Assembly: GCF_004402785.1 (NCBI RefSeq)
Contig: NZ_SOFP01000043.1
Span: 1 to 49,736 of the forward strand
Length of the DNA: 49,736 nucleotides
Origin: Cryobacterium algoritolerans
Lineage (GTDB): Bacteria; Actinomycetota; Actinomycetes; Actinomycetales; Microbacteriaceae
Direction: 5' to 3'
Part shown: positions 1 through 10,965 of the stretch, in pieces
Layout: every line of letters starts with the position of its first letter
Numbering within the stretch: position 1 is the first letter of the stretch
Translations under genes and position numbers: made by a program
Notes under the pieces: model-generated
What the model was told of the DNA's origin: nothing
The model's database searches: none
What the model saw: the letters and a program-made list of their open reading frames with translations, nothing else

Positions 1-42
1 AACAACCCACAACCTCAACCGAACGAAACCAACCGGAGAGAA

Positions 43-70
43 TAACTAGCCTAGGCCTCCAGCACACCAA
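43..70 (-). promoter_or_regulatory. possible leftward promoter
   Basis: On the minus strand TTGGTG (65-70) and TAGTTA (43-48) are separated by 16 bp, a plausible sigma-70-type pair pointing off the left edge. Repeated GGTGTGCTG and CTCCGGTTGG motifs surround it. What it would drive lies outside the window. An rRNA operon or another highly expressed unit is a guess only. Confidence 0.22.
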
Positions 71-226
71 ACTCCAACCGGAGCAGCACACCGAAAAACC
101 ATAAAACCATGGTCCCACCTGAGGCCGGGAAGCACTGCGACTTTCCGCACCTTTGGGGTACGTGAAGACACTACGGCCCCCACCCCAACCCGTCAAAACC
201 CCGCCCCGCCCGGGCGTGTCACCCCA

Positions 227-254
227 CCCCGCACCCCGCACCCCGCACCCCGCA
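227..254 (-). repeat. heptamer tandem repeat, potential G-quadruplex
   Basis: Four exact copies of CCCCGCA lie in tandem, flanked by further C-runs. On the minus strand, which is the tyrS transcript strand, this is a series of GGGG runs separated by TGC. That spacing satisfies the usual pattern for an intramolecular G-quadruplex. It lies about 200 nt after the tyrS stop codon. Confidence 0.75.
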
Positions 255-395
255 CCCCCGAAAGTGCACAATCCGCCCCCACAACCCCACGCAAAGGGCC
301 AAAACTGCACCCTCGCGAATCACACACACACGCCGACGGACAAACAGCGGAACCAGAACACGCCCGCAACCACTCAGGAAAAGCGGATGCGGGCT

Positions 396-445
396 CGCAC
401 CTACAGGGACGAAACGGGCGCGCACCTACAGGGACGAAGCGGGCG
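396..445. repeat. 25-bp tandem direct repeat
   Basis: Two adjacent 25-bp units (396-420 and 421-445) begin CGCACCTACAGGGACGAA and differ at one base (A/G). The array ends 5 bp from the tyrS stop codon. It may be a species-specific extragenic repeat; no other copy was noticed in this window. Confidence 0.8.
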
Positions 446-449
446 GGCG

Positions 450-1751
450 CTACTGGACGAAGACGCCGGCCAGGGTCTTCTTGCCTCGACGGAGAACCGC
501 TACTCCACCGGGCAGAACTGCGTTCTCGATCGTCTCGGCCTCATCGGAGACCTTCACGTTGTTAAGGTAGACGCCACCCTGGCTGATGGCGCGCCGGGCT
601 TCGCTCAGGCTTGCCGTCAGTCCGGTGTCGACGAGGAGCTGCACCACGGTGGCGTGTGGAGCCGTCGTCGTGTTCGGGAGCTCACGCAGCGCCGCCTCGA
701 GGGTTGCCTCGTCGAGATCGGCCAGGTCGCCCTGCCCGAACAGGGCGTGCGCGGCCTGGATCGCGGCTTCCGTCGCCTCCCGACCGTGCACGAGGCCGGT
801 CACCGCGACGGCGAGGGTTCGCTGGGCGAGCCGCTTGAACGGCTCGGTCGCCACCGCCGACTCAAGCTCCTCGATCTCCGTCCTGCTGAGGAACGTGAAT
901 ACCTTCAGGCGCGAGATCACATCGGCGTCGTCGGTATTGAGCCAGAACTGGTAAAAGGCATACGGGCTGGTGAGGGTGGGGTCGAGCCAGACCGCGTTGC
1001 CCTCGCTCTTGCCGAACTTCGTGCCGTCACTGTTGGTGATGAGCGGCGTGCCGATGGCGTGCACGCCTTCCCCCTCCGCCTTCCGGATGAGGTCGGTGCC
1101 GCTGGTGAGATTGCCCCACTGGTCGCTTCCTCCCGTCTGGAGCACGCAGCCGTAGCTGCGGTACAACTCGAGGAAGTCCATGCCCTGGAGCACCTGGTAG
1201 CTGAATTCGGTGTAGCTGATGCCGGCATCGGAATTGAGCCGGGCGCTCACGGCATCCTTTTTGAGCATGGTGCCGACCCGGAAGTGCTTGCCGATCTCGC
1301 GCAGGAAGTCGATGGCACTCATCGGCGAGGTCCAGTCGAGGTTGTTCACCAGGGTGACGGCGTTCACGCCCTCCCCGCTGAGGAACCGGGAGACCTGGGC
1401 CTGGAGGTAGCCCACCCACTGGGCGACGACATCCTTGGTATTGAGGGTGCGCTCCGCTGTCGGCCTGGGGTCGCCGATCAGGCCGGTCGACCCGCCGACC
1501 AGTCCGAGCGGGTGGTGCCCGGCGAGCTGGAGGCGCCGCATGAGCAGGAGCTGTACAAGGTTGCCGAGGTGCAGGCTGGGCGCCGTGGGATCGAAACCGC
1601 AATAGAAGGTGATCGGCTCACCGGCCAGCAACTCGCGGAGTTCGGTCGGATCGGTGGAGACTTGCACCAGGCCTCGCCAGGAGATCTCCTCCCAGACATC
1701 GTCGAAGGTGAGGTCGTTGGCCTGTTGGGTGAGGATTGCTGGGTCTGACAC
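450..1751 (-). CDS. tyrS: tyrosyl-tRNA synthetase
   Basis: Class I aminoacyl-tRNA synthetase charging tRNA-Tyr in the cytoplasm; 433 aa, normal for the bacterial TyrRS family. The HIGH-equivalent HLGN is at residues 61-64, following FDPTAPSL. The KMSKS-equivalent KFGKS is near 245-249, and an S4-like RNA-binding domain forms the C-terminus. I start at the GTG at 1751 (VSDPAILTQQ), because earlier in-frame starts would add poorly conserved residues. The ribosome-binding site is weak. A possible promoter is TAATAT at 1814-1819 (minus strand) with a poor -35 element. No T-box-like leader fits in the 138 bp to the divergent gene. It stands alone, between the repeats on the left and the SatD-like gene. 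Confidence 0.96.
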   Translation of the reverse strand: MSDPAILTQQANDLTFDDVWEEISWRGLVQVSTDPTELRELLAGEPITFYCGFDPTAPSLHLGNLVQLLLMRRLQLAGHHPLGLVGGSTGLIGDPRPTAERTLNTKDVVAQWVGYLQAQVSRFLSGEGVNAVTLVNNLDWTSPMSAIDFLREIGKHFRVGTMLKKDAVSARLNSDAGISYTEFSYQVLQGMDFLELYRSYGCVLQTGGSDQWGNLTSGTDLIRKAEGEGVHAIGTPLITNSDGTKFGKSEGNAVWLDPTLTSPYAFYQFWLNTDDADVISRLKVFTFLSRTEIEELESAVATEPFKRLAQRTLAVAVTGLVHGREATEAAIQAAHALFGQGDLADLDEATLEAALRELPNTTTAPHATVVQLLVDTGLTASLSEARRAISQGGVYLNNVKVSDEAETIENAVLPGGVAVLRRGKKTLAGVFVQ

Positions 1752-1889
1752 GCTGCCCAGATTACCAGCGTGCCGGTACGGCCCGGAAGCGACGCTCCAA
1801 CCTTGATCGATTGATATTAAGTCTAGGAGCCGAATTGTGCTACATTCATCTTCCAAACTTACTTTTTGACCCATTCGGGAGGTGCATTC

Positions 1890-2582
1890 GTGTTTGTGAT
1901 TACCGCCGACCAAATCGACAGCCGCAATGACCGCGACCGCGCCGGTGAGATGATCGCCGGGCTCGTGGCGGAGTTCGACGATGTCTTCATCCTGCCGCCC
2001 GACCAGACGGCCGGCGATGAGATCCAGATGCTGTTGGCGGATGCCTGCCCCACCCTCGACCTGGTGCTGGCCCTCCACCGGTCCGGACATTGGAGCATCG
2101 GTCTCGGCATCGGCACTGTTCGCACTCCCCTGCCCGACTCCGCCCGCCAGGCATCCGGGGAGGCGTTCGTCGGCGCCCGTGACGCGGTCACCCGGGCCAA
2201 GAAGACGGACACCCGGTTCGGGCTCACGGCAGAGTCCGCCGAACCGTCAGGCCGGACCGGCGCGCCCGAACATCGGCCGGTGCCAGGCAGCGAGCCGGTC
2301 GAACACCGGCCGGTGCTCGACAGCGGGCAGGTCGAAGCCCTCGTCGCGACGTTCCTGCTCCTGCGCCAGCGCCGCACGACCGAGGGATGGGCCGCGGTCG
2401 ACCTGCGTGAGACCGGGCTGACCCAGGTGGAGATCGCCGCCCGATTGGGCATTTCGACCGCGGCGGTCAGCCAGAGACTTCGGAGCGCGCTCTGGAAGGT
2501 CGACCAGGCGGCGCGCCCGGCACTCGTTAGGCTGCTGGAGGACCTCGACAACGCGACGACAGGAACAGGACCTTCCACATGA
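1890..2582 (+). CDS. SatD-family-like protein with C-terminal helix-turn-helix
   Basis: A 230-aa protein starting FVITADQIDSRNDRD, like the first strand of SatD-family proteins, in which a conserved Asp and an Ser-Arg pair follow a hydrophobic strand. Residues about 172-205 form a helix-turn-helix (LTQVEIAARLGIS, AAVSQRLRSA) of the sigma-factor/LuxR-like type. Between them lies a variable Pro/Glu/Arg-rich linker with repeated HRPV segments. Start: GTG at 1890, seven bases after GGGAGG (1877-1882); a TTG at 1866 has no such site. Its stop overlaps the next gene as ATGA, so the two are probably translationally coupled. The family was named from streptococcal acid-tolerance genes; its biochemical function is unknown and none is assigned here. 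A DNA-binding regulator is the natural alternative. Confidence 0.72.
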   Translation: MFVITADQIDSRNDRDRAGEMIAGLVAEFDDVFILPPDQTAGDEIQMLLADACPTLDLVLALHRSGHWSIGLGIGTVRTPLPDSARQASGEAFVGARDAVTRAKKTDTRFGLTAESAEPSGRTGAPEHRPVPGSEPVEHRPVLDSGQVEALVATFLLLRQRRTTEGWAAVDLRETGLTQVEIAARLGISTAAVSQRLRSALWKVDQAARPALVRLLEDLDNATTGTGPST

Positions 2583-3184
2583 ATTTCCAGGCTTTCCAGA
2601 TTCTGGCCTATTTGTATTGGCTCCTGCTCCTGCTCGTCACGACCGGGTCGCTCGCCCTCGCCGTGCTCGCGTTCAGACAGCAGAAGCAGCACTACGCCAT
2701 CGCGTCAGCCGGCGGCCTCGCCGCGGCCCTGGTGATCGCCGCGGTGCCGGCCCCGGCTGGTTCGGGCTCGTTCGGCATCGTCCTGGCAATGGTGGCCCTG
2801 GCCCTCTCCGTCGTGGGCGGCGGCCCGATGGCTGTGCTCGCGCTCCGGCTGGCCACGAACAACTCGGTCCCGCCCGGCGCGCACGGCGGCATCCTTGTCG
2901 GTGACGACGAAGGCGCAGCCTCGGGCCAGGCGGATGCCGACGGCACCGTGCACGAGGTGCTGAGAGGAGGCCTGATGATCGGAATCCTCGAGCGGCTCGC
3001 CGTCACCGGCGCCATCCTGGCCGGTTTCCCCGAGGCGATCGCCGTGGTCGTGGCGATCAAGGGCGTCGGGCGCTTCACCGAACTGGCCGCGGCCGAGGCC
3101 AGGGAGCGGTTCATCATCGGAACCTTCGCCAGCCTGATCTGGGCGTGCGCGTGCGCCGCCCTGGTCAGGCTCGCCACCGCGTAG
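2579..3184 (+). CDS. SatE/DUF3307-like integral membrane protein
   Basis: A 201-aa membrane protein. Hydrophobic segments lie at about residues 7-31, 41-60, 65-89, 131-160 and 177-198, with a small hydrophilic loop at 93-128. The last 70 residues, with GLMIGILERL, EAIAVVVAIKGVGRF and RERFIIGTF, resemble the C-terminal part of DUF3307 proteins (streptococcal SatE), which carry a comparable IGYLER...AAKSIARF...IGTL pattern. That comparison is from memory, not a search. The N-terminal half does not look like DUF3307. It overlaps the SatD-like gene by 4 nt. Transport or signalling at the membrane is possible but not shown. A hairpin follows at 3211-3249. Confidence 0.65.
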   Translation: MNFQAFQILAYLYWLLLLLVTTGSLALAVLAFRQQKQHYAIASAGGLAAALVIAAVPAPAGSGSFGIVLAMVALALSVVGGGPMAVLALRLATNNSVPPGAHGGILVGDDEGAASGQADADGTVHEVLRGGLMIGILERLAVTGAILAGFPEAIAVVVAIKGVGRFTELAAAEARERFIIGTFASLIWACACAALVRLATA

Positions 3185-3210
3185 GCGATTCCTTCGTCGC
3201 GGCACAGGTT

Positions 3211-3249
3211 GCGGAACCGGGCGCACGGCAGATCGTGCGCCGGGTTCGC
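3211..3249. terminator. hairpin between convergent genes
   Basis: An imperfect inverted repeat whose core is GGCGCACG, GCAGAT, CGTGCGCC, with partly paired flanks GCGGAACC and GGGTTCGC. It sits between the SatE-like gene (+) and mpg (-), so it could end transcripts in either direction. There is no U-tract. Confidence 0.5.
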
Positions 3250-3273
3250 AAACGTGCGCCGCGAGGTGAGCGA

Positions 3274-5321
<2,048 letters not shown>

Positions 5322-6521
5322 CTACTTGCCGGCGAGGTCGCGGCGGGCGGAGATCTTGCTCGGCAGCGACCACAGCTCGATGAAGCCCTTGGCCATCGAC
5401 TGGTCGAAGGTGTCGCCGGTGTCGTAGGTGGCGAGGTTGAAGTCGTAGAGGCTCTCGCCGGACTTGCGCCCGGTGACGACGGCGGTGCCGGCGTGCAGCT
5501 TCAGGCGGATGTCGCCGGTGACGTGCTTCTGCGTCTCGTCGATGAAGACATCGAGGGCGCGTTTGAGGCCGGAGAACCACAGGCCGTCGTAGACGAGCTC
5601 GGCCCACTTGGACTCGACGCCGCGCTTGTAGCGGGCCAGGTCGCGCTCGACGGTCATGTTCTCGAGCTCTTCGTGCGCGGCGATCAGGGCGATGCCGGCG
5701 GGGGCCTCGTAGACCTCGCGGCTCTTGATGCCGACGAGGCGGTCCTCGACGATGTCGATGCGGCCGACGCCCTGGTTGCCGGCGAGCAGGTTCATCATTT
5801 CGATGGCCTGCAGCGGCGTGACGGCGACGCCGTCGATGGCGACGGGGACACCCTGGTCGAAGGAGACGACGACCTCGGTGGGCTCGCGCGGAATCGACGG
5901 GTCCTGCGTGTAGGTGTAGAGGTCTTCGATCGGTGCGTTCCACGGGTCTTCGAGGAAGCCGGTTTCCACGGCGCGACCGTAGACGTTCTGGTCGATCGAG
6001 TACGGGCTCTTCTTCGACTGCGCGATCGGCAGGTTGTGCAGCGCCGCGTACTCGATGGCCTTGTCGCGGGTCAGCGCGAAGTCGCGAACGGGGGCGAGCG
6101 AGGTGAGCTCCGGTGCGAGGGCGGCGACGGCCGCTTCGAAGCGGACCTGGTCGTTGCCCTTGCCGGTGCAGCCGTGCGCCACGCTGTCCGCGCCGAGTTC
6201 CTTGGCCGTGGACGCGAGGTACTTGGCGATCAGCGGGCGACTGAGCGCGGAGACGAGAGGGTAACGCTTCTGGTAGAGGGCGTTGGCCTTGAGAGCCGGG
6301 ACGACGTAGTCGCTGGCGAACTCTTCCTTCGCGTCGACGACGATGGCCTCGACGGCGCCGCAGTCCAGGGCGCGCTGGCGGATGAGGTCCATGTCCTCGC
6401 CGCTCTGTCCGACGTCGATGGCGAGGGCCACGACCTCCTTGCCGGTCGCGTCCTTCAACCAGCCGATGCCAACCGAGGTGTCAAGTCCACCGGAGTATGC
6501 GAGCACAACACGTTCAGCCAT
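5322..6521 (-). CDS. argG: argininosuccinate synthase
   Basis: Condenses citrulline and aspartate using ATP; 399 aa, the usual length. The N-terminal PP-loop AYSGGLDTS is at about residues 8-16, and GNDQVRFE and [10 protein letters not shown], typical of ArgG, follow. It lies 39 bp downstream of argF with no gene between. In many actinobacteria argR occupies that place, so its absence is notable. The short argF-argG gap argues for one transcript. Confidence 0.97.
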   Translation of the reverse strand: MAERVVLAYSGGLDTSVGIGWLKDATGKEVVALAIDVGQSGEDMDLIRQRALDCGAVEAIVVDAKEEFASDYVVPALKANALYQKRYPLVSALSRPLIAKYLASTAKELGADSVAHGCTGKGNDQVRFEAAVAALAPELTSLAPVRDFALTRDKAIEYAALHNLPIAQSKKSPYSIDQNVYGRAVETGFLEDPWNAPIEDLYTYTQDPSIPREPTEVVVSFDQGVPVAIDGVAVTPLQAIEMMNLLAGNQGVGRIDIVEDRLVGIKSREVYEAPAGIALIAAHEELENMTVERDLARYKRGVESKWAELVYDGLWFSGLKRALDVFIDETQKHVTGDIRLKLHAGTAVVTGRKSGESLYDFNLATYDTGDTFDQSMAKGFIELWSLPSKISARRDLAGK

Positions 6522-6560
6522 GGTTCTCCCTAAAGATTGTTCAGTTCAAGTTTAACGGTG

Positions 6561-7493
6561 TCAGTGCGCGTCGTTCTGGCGGAGGAGCCAGACGAGAAGG
6601 GCCTTCTGGGCGTGGAGGCGGTTCTCCGCCTCGTCCCAGATGATGCTCTGCGGGCCGTCGATGACGTCGGCGGTCACTTCGAAGCCGCGGTCGGCGGGCA
6701 GGCAGTGCAGGAAGTGGGCGTCCGGTCGGGCGAGCGCGAGCAGGTCGGAGCCGACGCGGTAGGCGCCGAGGGTGGCGAGGCGGTCTGCCTTCTCCTCTTC
6801 CTTGCCCATCGACACCCAGGTGTCGGTGACGACCACGTCAACGCCGGCCACGGCTTCGGCCGGATCGGTGAAGAGCGTGACGGAGCCTCCGGTGCGCGCG
6901 GCGATGGCCGCGGCATCCTGTACCACCTGCGCGTCGGGCGTGTAGCCGGCCGGCGAGGCGATGCGCACGTGCATGCCGGCGGTGGCGCCGGCGAGGAGGT
7001 AGGACTGGGCCATGTTGCAGGCGCCGTCTCCGAGGAAGGCCAGGGTCTGACCTGCAAGGTCGCCGCGGTGTTCGCGGATGGTGAGCAGGTCGGCGAGCAA
7101 CTGGCAGGGGTGGAAATCGTCGGAGAGCGCGTTGACGACGGGGACCGTGGTGCCGAGGGCCATCTCCTCGAGGCCGGCCTGGCCGTAGGTGCGCCAGACG
7201 ATCGCGGCGACCTGGCGCTCGAGCACCCTGGCCGTGTCGGAGGCGGTCTCCTTACCGCCGAGTTGACTGCTGGCGGTGGTGATGATGAGCGGACTGCCGC
7301 CGAGGTCGGCGATGCCGACCGCGAAGGACACCCTGGTGCGGGTCGAGGACTTGTCGAAGATCACGGCGACGGTCTGCGGACCGGCAAGCGGCTTGACCGC
7401 GAATCGGTCTCGCTTGAGCACCCGTGCCAGGTCGAGGATCTCGGCCTGTTCGGCCGGTGAGAGGTCGTCGTCGCGCAGGAAATGGCGGGTCAC
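6561..7493 (-). CDS. argF: ornithine carbamoyltransferase
   Basis: Makes citrulline from ornithine and carbamoyl phosphate; 310 aa, full length. The carbamoyl-phosphate loop SSTRTR is at residues 49-54 and the catalytic HCLPA is near 262-266. The SMG-type ornithine loop appears as WVSMGKEEE. The gene is 36 bp downstream of argD and 39 bp upstream of argG, inside the leftward arg operon. Confidence 0.97.
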   Translation of the reverse strand: MTRHFLRDDDLSPAEQAEILDLARVLKRDRFAVKPLAGPQTVAVIFDKSSTRTRVSFAVGIADLGGSPLIITTASSQLGGKETASDTARVLERQVAAIVWRTYGQAGLEEMALGTTVPVVNALSDDFHPCQLLADLLTIREHRGDLAGQTLAFLGDGACNMAQSYLLAGATAGMHVRIASPAGYTPDAQVVQDAAAIAARTGGSVTLFTDPAEAVAGVDVVVTDTWVSMGKEEEKADRLATLGAYRVGSDLLALARPDAHFLHCLPADRGFEVTADVIDGPQSIIWDEAENRLHAQKALLVWLLRQNDAH

Positions 7494-7529
7494 GGGGTCA
7501 CTTTCGGTGGATTGAGGAATTGAACAACT

Positions 7530-8843
7530 CTAGAGGCTGGCCAGGGCGAGGCCGAAACGGTGCTCGAAATCGTCCAGTTCGCCGTCGCCGACGATGAGCG
7601 GCGGGGCCAGCCGGATGGTCGACTCGTTGGCCGCGTTCACGATCAGGCCCTCGGCCAGGGCCGCGGCCGCAAGAGGGAGCGCGACCGGTTCAGCCAGCCC
7701 GATCCCGATCAGAAGGCCGCGGCCGCGCACCTCGGTGATGTGCGGCGATGCGAACCGGGCGAGGATCTCCCTCAACTGCTCGCCGCGCCGTGCGGCGTTG
7801 GCGACGAGACCATCACGTTCGATCACGCCGAGCACGGCGTTTGAGGTGGCGGTGACGAGCGGGTTGCCGCCGTAGGTCGAGCCGTGCTGGCCGCGGCTGA
7901 AGAGCTCAGAGGCTGCACCGTAGGTGACCAGAGCGCCGATCGGCAGGCCACCGCCGATTCCCTTGGCGATGGTGATGGCATCCGGTGTGATGCCGTCGTG
8001 CTGGAACGCGAACCAGGCGCCGGTGCGGCCCGCGCCGGTCTGAACCTCGTCGATGATGAGGAGCACGCCGTGCCGGGTGCAGAGTTCCCTGGCGCGGCGG
8101 AGGAAACCGGTCGGCAGGTCGATCACGCCGGCCTCGCCCTTGACCGGTTCGAGGAACAGGGCGGCGACGGTGGTGTCGATGGCCGCCTCGAGTGCTCCGA
8201 TGGTGCTGTGGATGTGTTCGACCCCGCCGGGCACTGGCAGGAACGCCTCTCGCATGGCTGGTTTGCCCGAGAGCGCGAGCGCGCCCATGGTGCGGCCGTG
8301 GAACGATTCGTGCAGGGAGAGGATCCGGCTGCGCTTCCCGCCGGCCGTGTTGAGCCTGGCCAGCTTGAACGCGGCCTCGTTGGCTTCGGCGCCGGAATTG
8401 CAGAAATAGACCCGACCGGCCTCGCCGGCCCCGGTGATGCGTTTGAGCCGCTCGGCCAGTTCGAGCTGCGGCGGCGAGGTGAAGTAGTTGGAGACGTGGG
8501 CGACGCGGCCGACCTGCTGGGTGACCGCCGCGATGAGGTCGGGATGGGCGTGGCCGAGAGAGTTCACGGCGATGCCGGCGAGGAAGTCGAGGTATTTCTT
8601 CCCCTTCTCATCCCAGACGTAGCAGCCCTCCCCGCGGACGAGCATCGCCAGCGGGGTGGCAAGGGTGCGCATCATGGCCGCGCCGAAGCGTTCCTGCCAG
8701 TGCTCGGTTCCCGGGGTCTGCTCGGCCGGGGTCTGCTGGGTCTGAGGGTGCGGGTCGGCGGCGGTCATGCCTGGAATCGGTGTCCCTGGGTCGGTGGGGC
8801 CTGGGTGGGTGGCGCCTGGGTTCGGACTGCCCTGGCCGGTCAT
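7530..8843 (-). CDS. argD: acetylornithine aminotransferase
   Basis: PLP-dependent class III aminotransferase converting N-acetylglutamate semialdehyde to acetylornithine. The PLP region shows [17 protein letters not shown] with the Schiff-base Lys, after [15 protein letters not shown]. The enzyme proper begins near [14 protein letters not shown]. With the ATG at 8843, overlapping argB as ATGA, the protein has 437 aa and a Pro/Gly/Thr-rich leader of about 50 residues. The ATG at 8768 gives 412 aa, closer to family length, with AGGGA a little upstream. I prefer 8843 because of the overlap, but the start is uncertain. Confidence 0.94.
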   Translation of the reverse strand: MTGQGSPNPGATHPGPTDPGTPIPGMTAADPHPQTQQTPAEQTPGTEHWQERFGAAMMRTLATPLAMLVRGEGCYVWDEKGKKYLDFLAGIAVNSLGHAHPDLIAAVTQQVGRVAHVSNYFTSPPQLELAERLKRITGAGEAGRVYFCNSGAEANEAAFKLARLNTAGGKRSRILSLHESFHGRTMGALALSGKPAMREAFLPVPGGVEHIHSTIGALEAAIDTTVAALFLEPVKGEAGVIDLPTGFLRRARELCTRHGVLLIIDEVQTGAGRTGAWFAFQHDGITPDAITIAKGIGGGLPIGALVTYGAASELFSRGQHGSTYGGNPLVTATSNAVLGVIERDGLVANAARRGEQLREILARFASPHITEVRGRGLLIGIGLAEPVALPLAAAALAEGLIVNAANESTIRLAPPLIVGDGELDDFEHRFGLALASL

Positions 8844-9796
8844 ACGGGGACCACTTCGGTTCCGATTCCGCTGCCGGTGAAGACCTCGAGCAGGATCGAG
8901 TGCGGCACCCGCCCGTCGATGATCGCGGCCTTCGCGACCCCGCCGTCGACCGCATCGAGGCAGGCGGTCATCTTCGGGATCATGCCCGATTCGAGGTCTG
9001 GCAGCAGTCGGCGCAGGGTGTCGGCGTCGATCACGGACACCAGCGAGTCCCGGTTGGGCCAATCGCTGTAGAGTCCGGCGACATCGGTGAGGATCACGAG
9101 CTTCGCGGCGTTCAGGGCGATGGCCAGGGCCGCCGCGGCGGCGTCGGCGTTGATGTTCAGAGATTGGCCGGGAACATCCGAGTCCGGTGCGATCGAGGAC
9201 ACCACCGGGATTCGGCCGGCCGTGAGCTGGGCGAGGACGGCCGCGGGGTCGACGCCGATCACGTCGCCGACGAGACCGAGGTCGACCTCTTCACCATCGA
9301 TGACCGTGCCGCGGCGACGCCCCTGGAAGAGCCCGGCGTCCTCTCCGGACAGCCCCGCCGACAGGGGGCCGTGTTCGTTGATGCGACTGACCAGCTCGCG
9401 GTTGATCTGCCCGGTGAGCACCATCCGCACGACGTCCATGGCTTCGGGTGTGGTCACCCGGTAGCCGCCGCGGAACTCACTCTCGATGCCGAGGCGGTCG
9501 AGCATGGCGGAGATCTGCGGGCCGCCGCCGTGCACGACGACGGGGCGGATGCCGGCATAGCGCAGGTAGACCATGTCCTCCGCGAAGGCCCGCTGGAGTT
9601 CCTCGCTGACCATGGCGTTGCCGCCGAATTTGACCACGATGATCTGGTCGTGGAACCGCTTGAGCCAGGGCAAGGATTCGATCAGGGTCGCTGCCTTGAC
9701 GGCCGCCTCGGCCCGGCTGTTGGACTCGCGGTCCGGGGCGTCGCCGGCTTCGCGGGATGCGGGGCCGTCGTCGGCGAAGGAGGTCGACGGGATCAA
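8840..9796 (-). CDS. argB: acetylglutamate kinase
   Basis: Phosphorylates N-acetylglutamate, usually the arginine-feedback-inhibited step; 318 aa. Motifs: VVKFGGNAM near residue 50, VVHGGGPQI, and [12 protein letters not shown] in the ATP-binding half. No ATG or GTG precedes the conserved core in frame. The best start is TTG at 9796, which overlaps the argJ stop as TTGA. The predicted 35-residue N-terminal extension with several charged residues is compatible with the N-helix found in arginine-sensitive kinases, but this is inference. Confidence 0.95.
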   Translation of the reverse strand: MIPSTSFADDGPASREAGDAPDRESNSRAEAAVKAATLIESLPWLKRFHDQIIVVKFGGNAMVSEELQRAFAEDMVYLRYAGIRPVVVHGGGPQISAMLDRLGIESEFRGGYRVTTPEAMDVVRMVLTGQINRELVSRINEHGPLSAGLSGEDAGLFQGRRRGTVIDGEEVDLGLVGDVIGVDPAAVLAQLTAGRIPVVSSIAPDSDVPGQSLNINADAAAAALAIALNAAKLVILTDVAGLYSDWPNRDSLVSVIDADTLRRLLPDLESGMIPKMTACLDAVDGGVAKAAIIDGRVPHSILLEVFTGSGIGTEVVPV

Positions 9797-10965
9797 CTCG
9801 AGTACGCGCTGTTCTCTTCGACGTAGGCGTGAGTGAGGTCGTTGGTCCAGATCGTGGCCGTCGCGGCGCCCGCGTGCAGGTCGATGAGCACGGTGACCGC
9901 CCGCGCGGTGAGGTCGACCAGCTCGCGCGGCTGGTCGGGCTCCCCCGCCGTGCAGACCTGCACACCGTTGATCGAGACGTCGATCCCGTAGGGGTCGAAG
10001 ACCGCCTGGGTGGTGCCGACCGCGGCGAGCACCCGGCCCCAGTTCGGGTCGTTGCCGAAGATGGCTGTCTTGAACAGGTTGCTGCGGGACACGGCCCGGG
10101 CAACGGCGACGGCGTCGGCCTCCGAGTTGGCGCCCTGCACCACGATCGCGACGTCGTGGGCCGAGCCCTCGGCGTCGGCCTGCAGCTGCAGGGTGAGGTC
10201 CTGGCAGATGGCGGTGAGCGCGGCCGCGAATTCGGCCGGGTCGGCGGCCACCCCGCTCGCCCCGGAGCCGAGGAGGGTGACGGTGTCGTTGGTCGACATG
10301 CATCCGTCGGAGTCGAGCCGGTCGAAAGTGACCCGGGTGGCCTGGCGGAGGGCCGCGTCGAGCTGGAGGGAGTCGAGGACAGCGTCGGTGGTGAGCACGA
10401 CGAGCATGGTGGCCAGGCCGGGCGCGAGCATGCCTGCGCCCTTGGCCATGCCGCCGATGGTCCAGCCGGCAGGCGCGGTCTGCGCGGACTGCTTGGGCGT
10501 CGTGTCGGTGGTCATGATGGCCTGTGCGGCGGCGAGTCCGGCGTTGGCGGATGTCGCGGTGTCGGCGTGCAAGGCGAGGGAGGCATCCCAAATCCCGGCG
10601 GTGAGCTTGCCCAGGTCGAGCTGCTCGCCGATCAGGCCGGTGGAGCAGACGAGCACCTCGCCGGCGGAGATCTCGAGGCGGTCGGCGACGGCCTCCGCCG
10701 TGGCGTGGGTGGTCTGGAAGCCGGTGCTGCCGGTGTAGCAGTTGGCGCCGCCGGAGTTCAGCACGATCGCACGGACCACTCCGCCGCGCATCACCTGCTC
10801 GCTCCAGATGACCGGGTTCGCCTTGCAGCGGTTGGTGGTGAAGACGGTGGCGGCACTGGTGAGCGGGCCGAGGTTCCGCACCACGGCGAGGTCGAGACCG
10901 CCGGATTTCTTCAGGCCTGCGGTGACTCCGGCTGCGGTGAATCCGGCGGGGGCGGTGACGCTCAC
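9793..10965 (-). CDS. argJ: glutamate N-acetyltransferase / ornithine acetyltransferase
   Basis: Recycles the acetyl group between acetylornithine and glutamate; 390 aa. The autoproteolytic region [14 protein letters not shown] is present, with the predicted Ala185-Thr186 cleavage that makes the alpha and beta chains and exposes the nucleophilic Thr. GTG at 10965 overlaps the argC stop as GTGA, with GGAG seven to eight bases upstream. ArgJ implies the cyclic acetyl pathway; argA and argE are not expected to be essential here. Confidence 0.97.
   Translation of the reverse strand: MSVTAPAGFTAAGVTAGLKKSGGLDLAVVRNLGPLTSAATVFTTNRCKANPVIWSEQVMRGGVVRAIVLNSGGANCYTGSTGFQTTHATAEAVADRLEISAGEVLVCSTGLIGEQLDLGKLTAGIWDASLALHADTATSANAGLAAAQAIMTTDTTPKQSAQTAPAGWTIGGMAKGAGMLAPGLATMLVVLTTDAVLDSLQLDAALRQATRVTFDRLDSDGCMSTNDTVTLLGSGASGVAADPAEFAAALTAICQDLTLQLQADAEGSAHDVAIVVQGANSEADAVAVARAVSRSNLFKTAIFGNDPNWGRVLAAVGTTQAVFDPYGIDVSINGVQVCTAGEPDQPRELVDLTARAVTVLIDLHAGAATATIWTNDLTHAYVEENSAYSS

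Larger units (their letters stand above)
1..449. other. gene-free, repeat-rich stretch downstream of tyrS
   Basis: No credible coding frame is seen here. Open frames exist on both strands but are proline/arginine-rich artefacts of C-rich DNA. The stretch holds two copies of CCAACCGGAG (29-38, 74-83), two copies of CAGCACACC (60-68, 84-92), a CCCCGCA heptamer array (227-254) and a 25-bp tandem duplication (396-445) just after the tyrS stop. No hairpin with a U-tract is obvious, so the tyrS terminator is not identified. Confidence 0.7.

Noticed and set aside
219..425. A 68-codon frame in the gene-free left end.
   Set aside because: Cys/Val/Gly-rich peptide over repeated DNA, without a ribosome site or family resemblance.
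1752..1889. T-box leader for tyrS, and likewise a phenylalanine attenuator before pheS.
   Set aside because: The gaps are only 138 and 46 bp, with no specifier-loop or antiterminator-like pairing.
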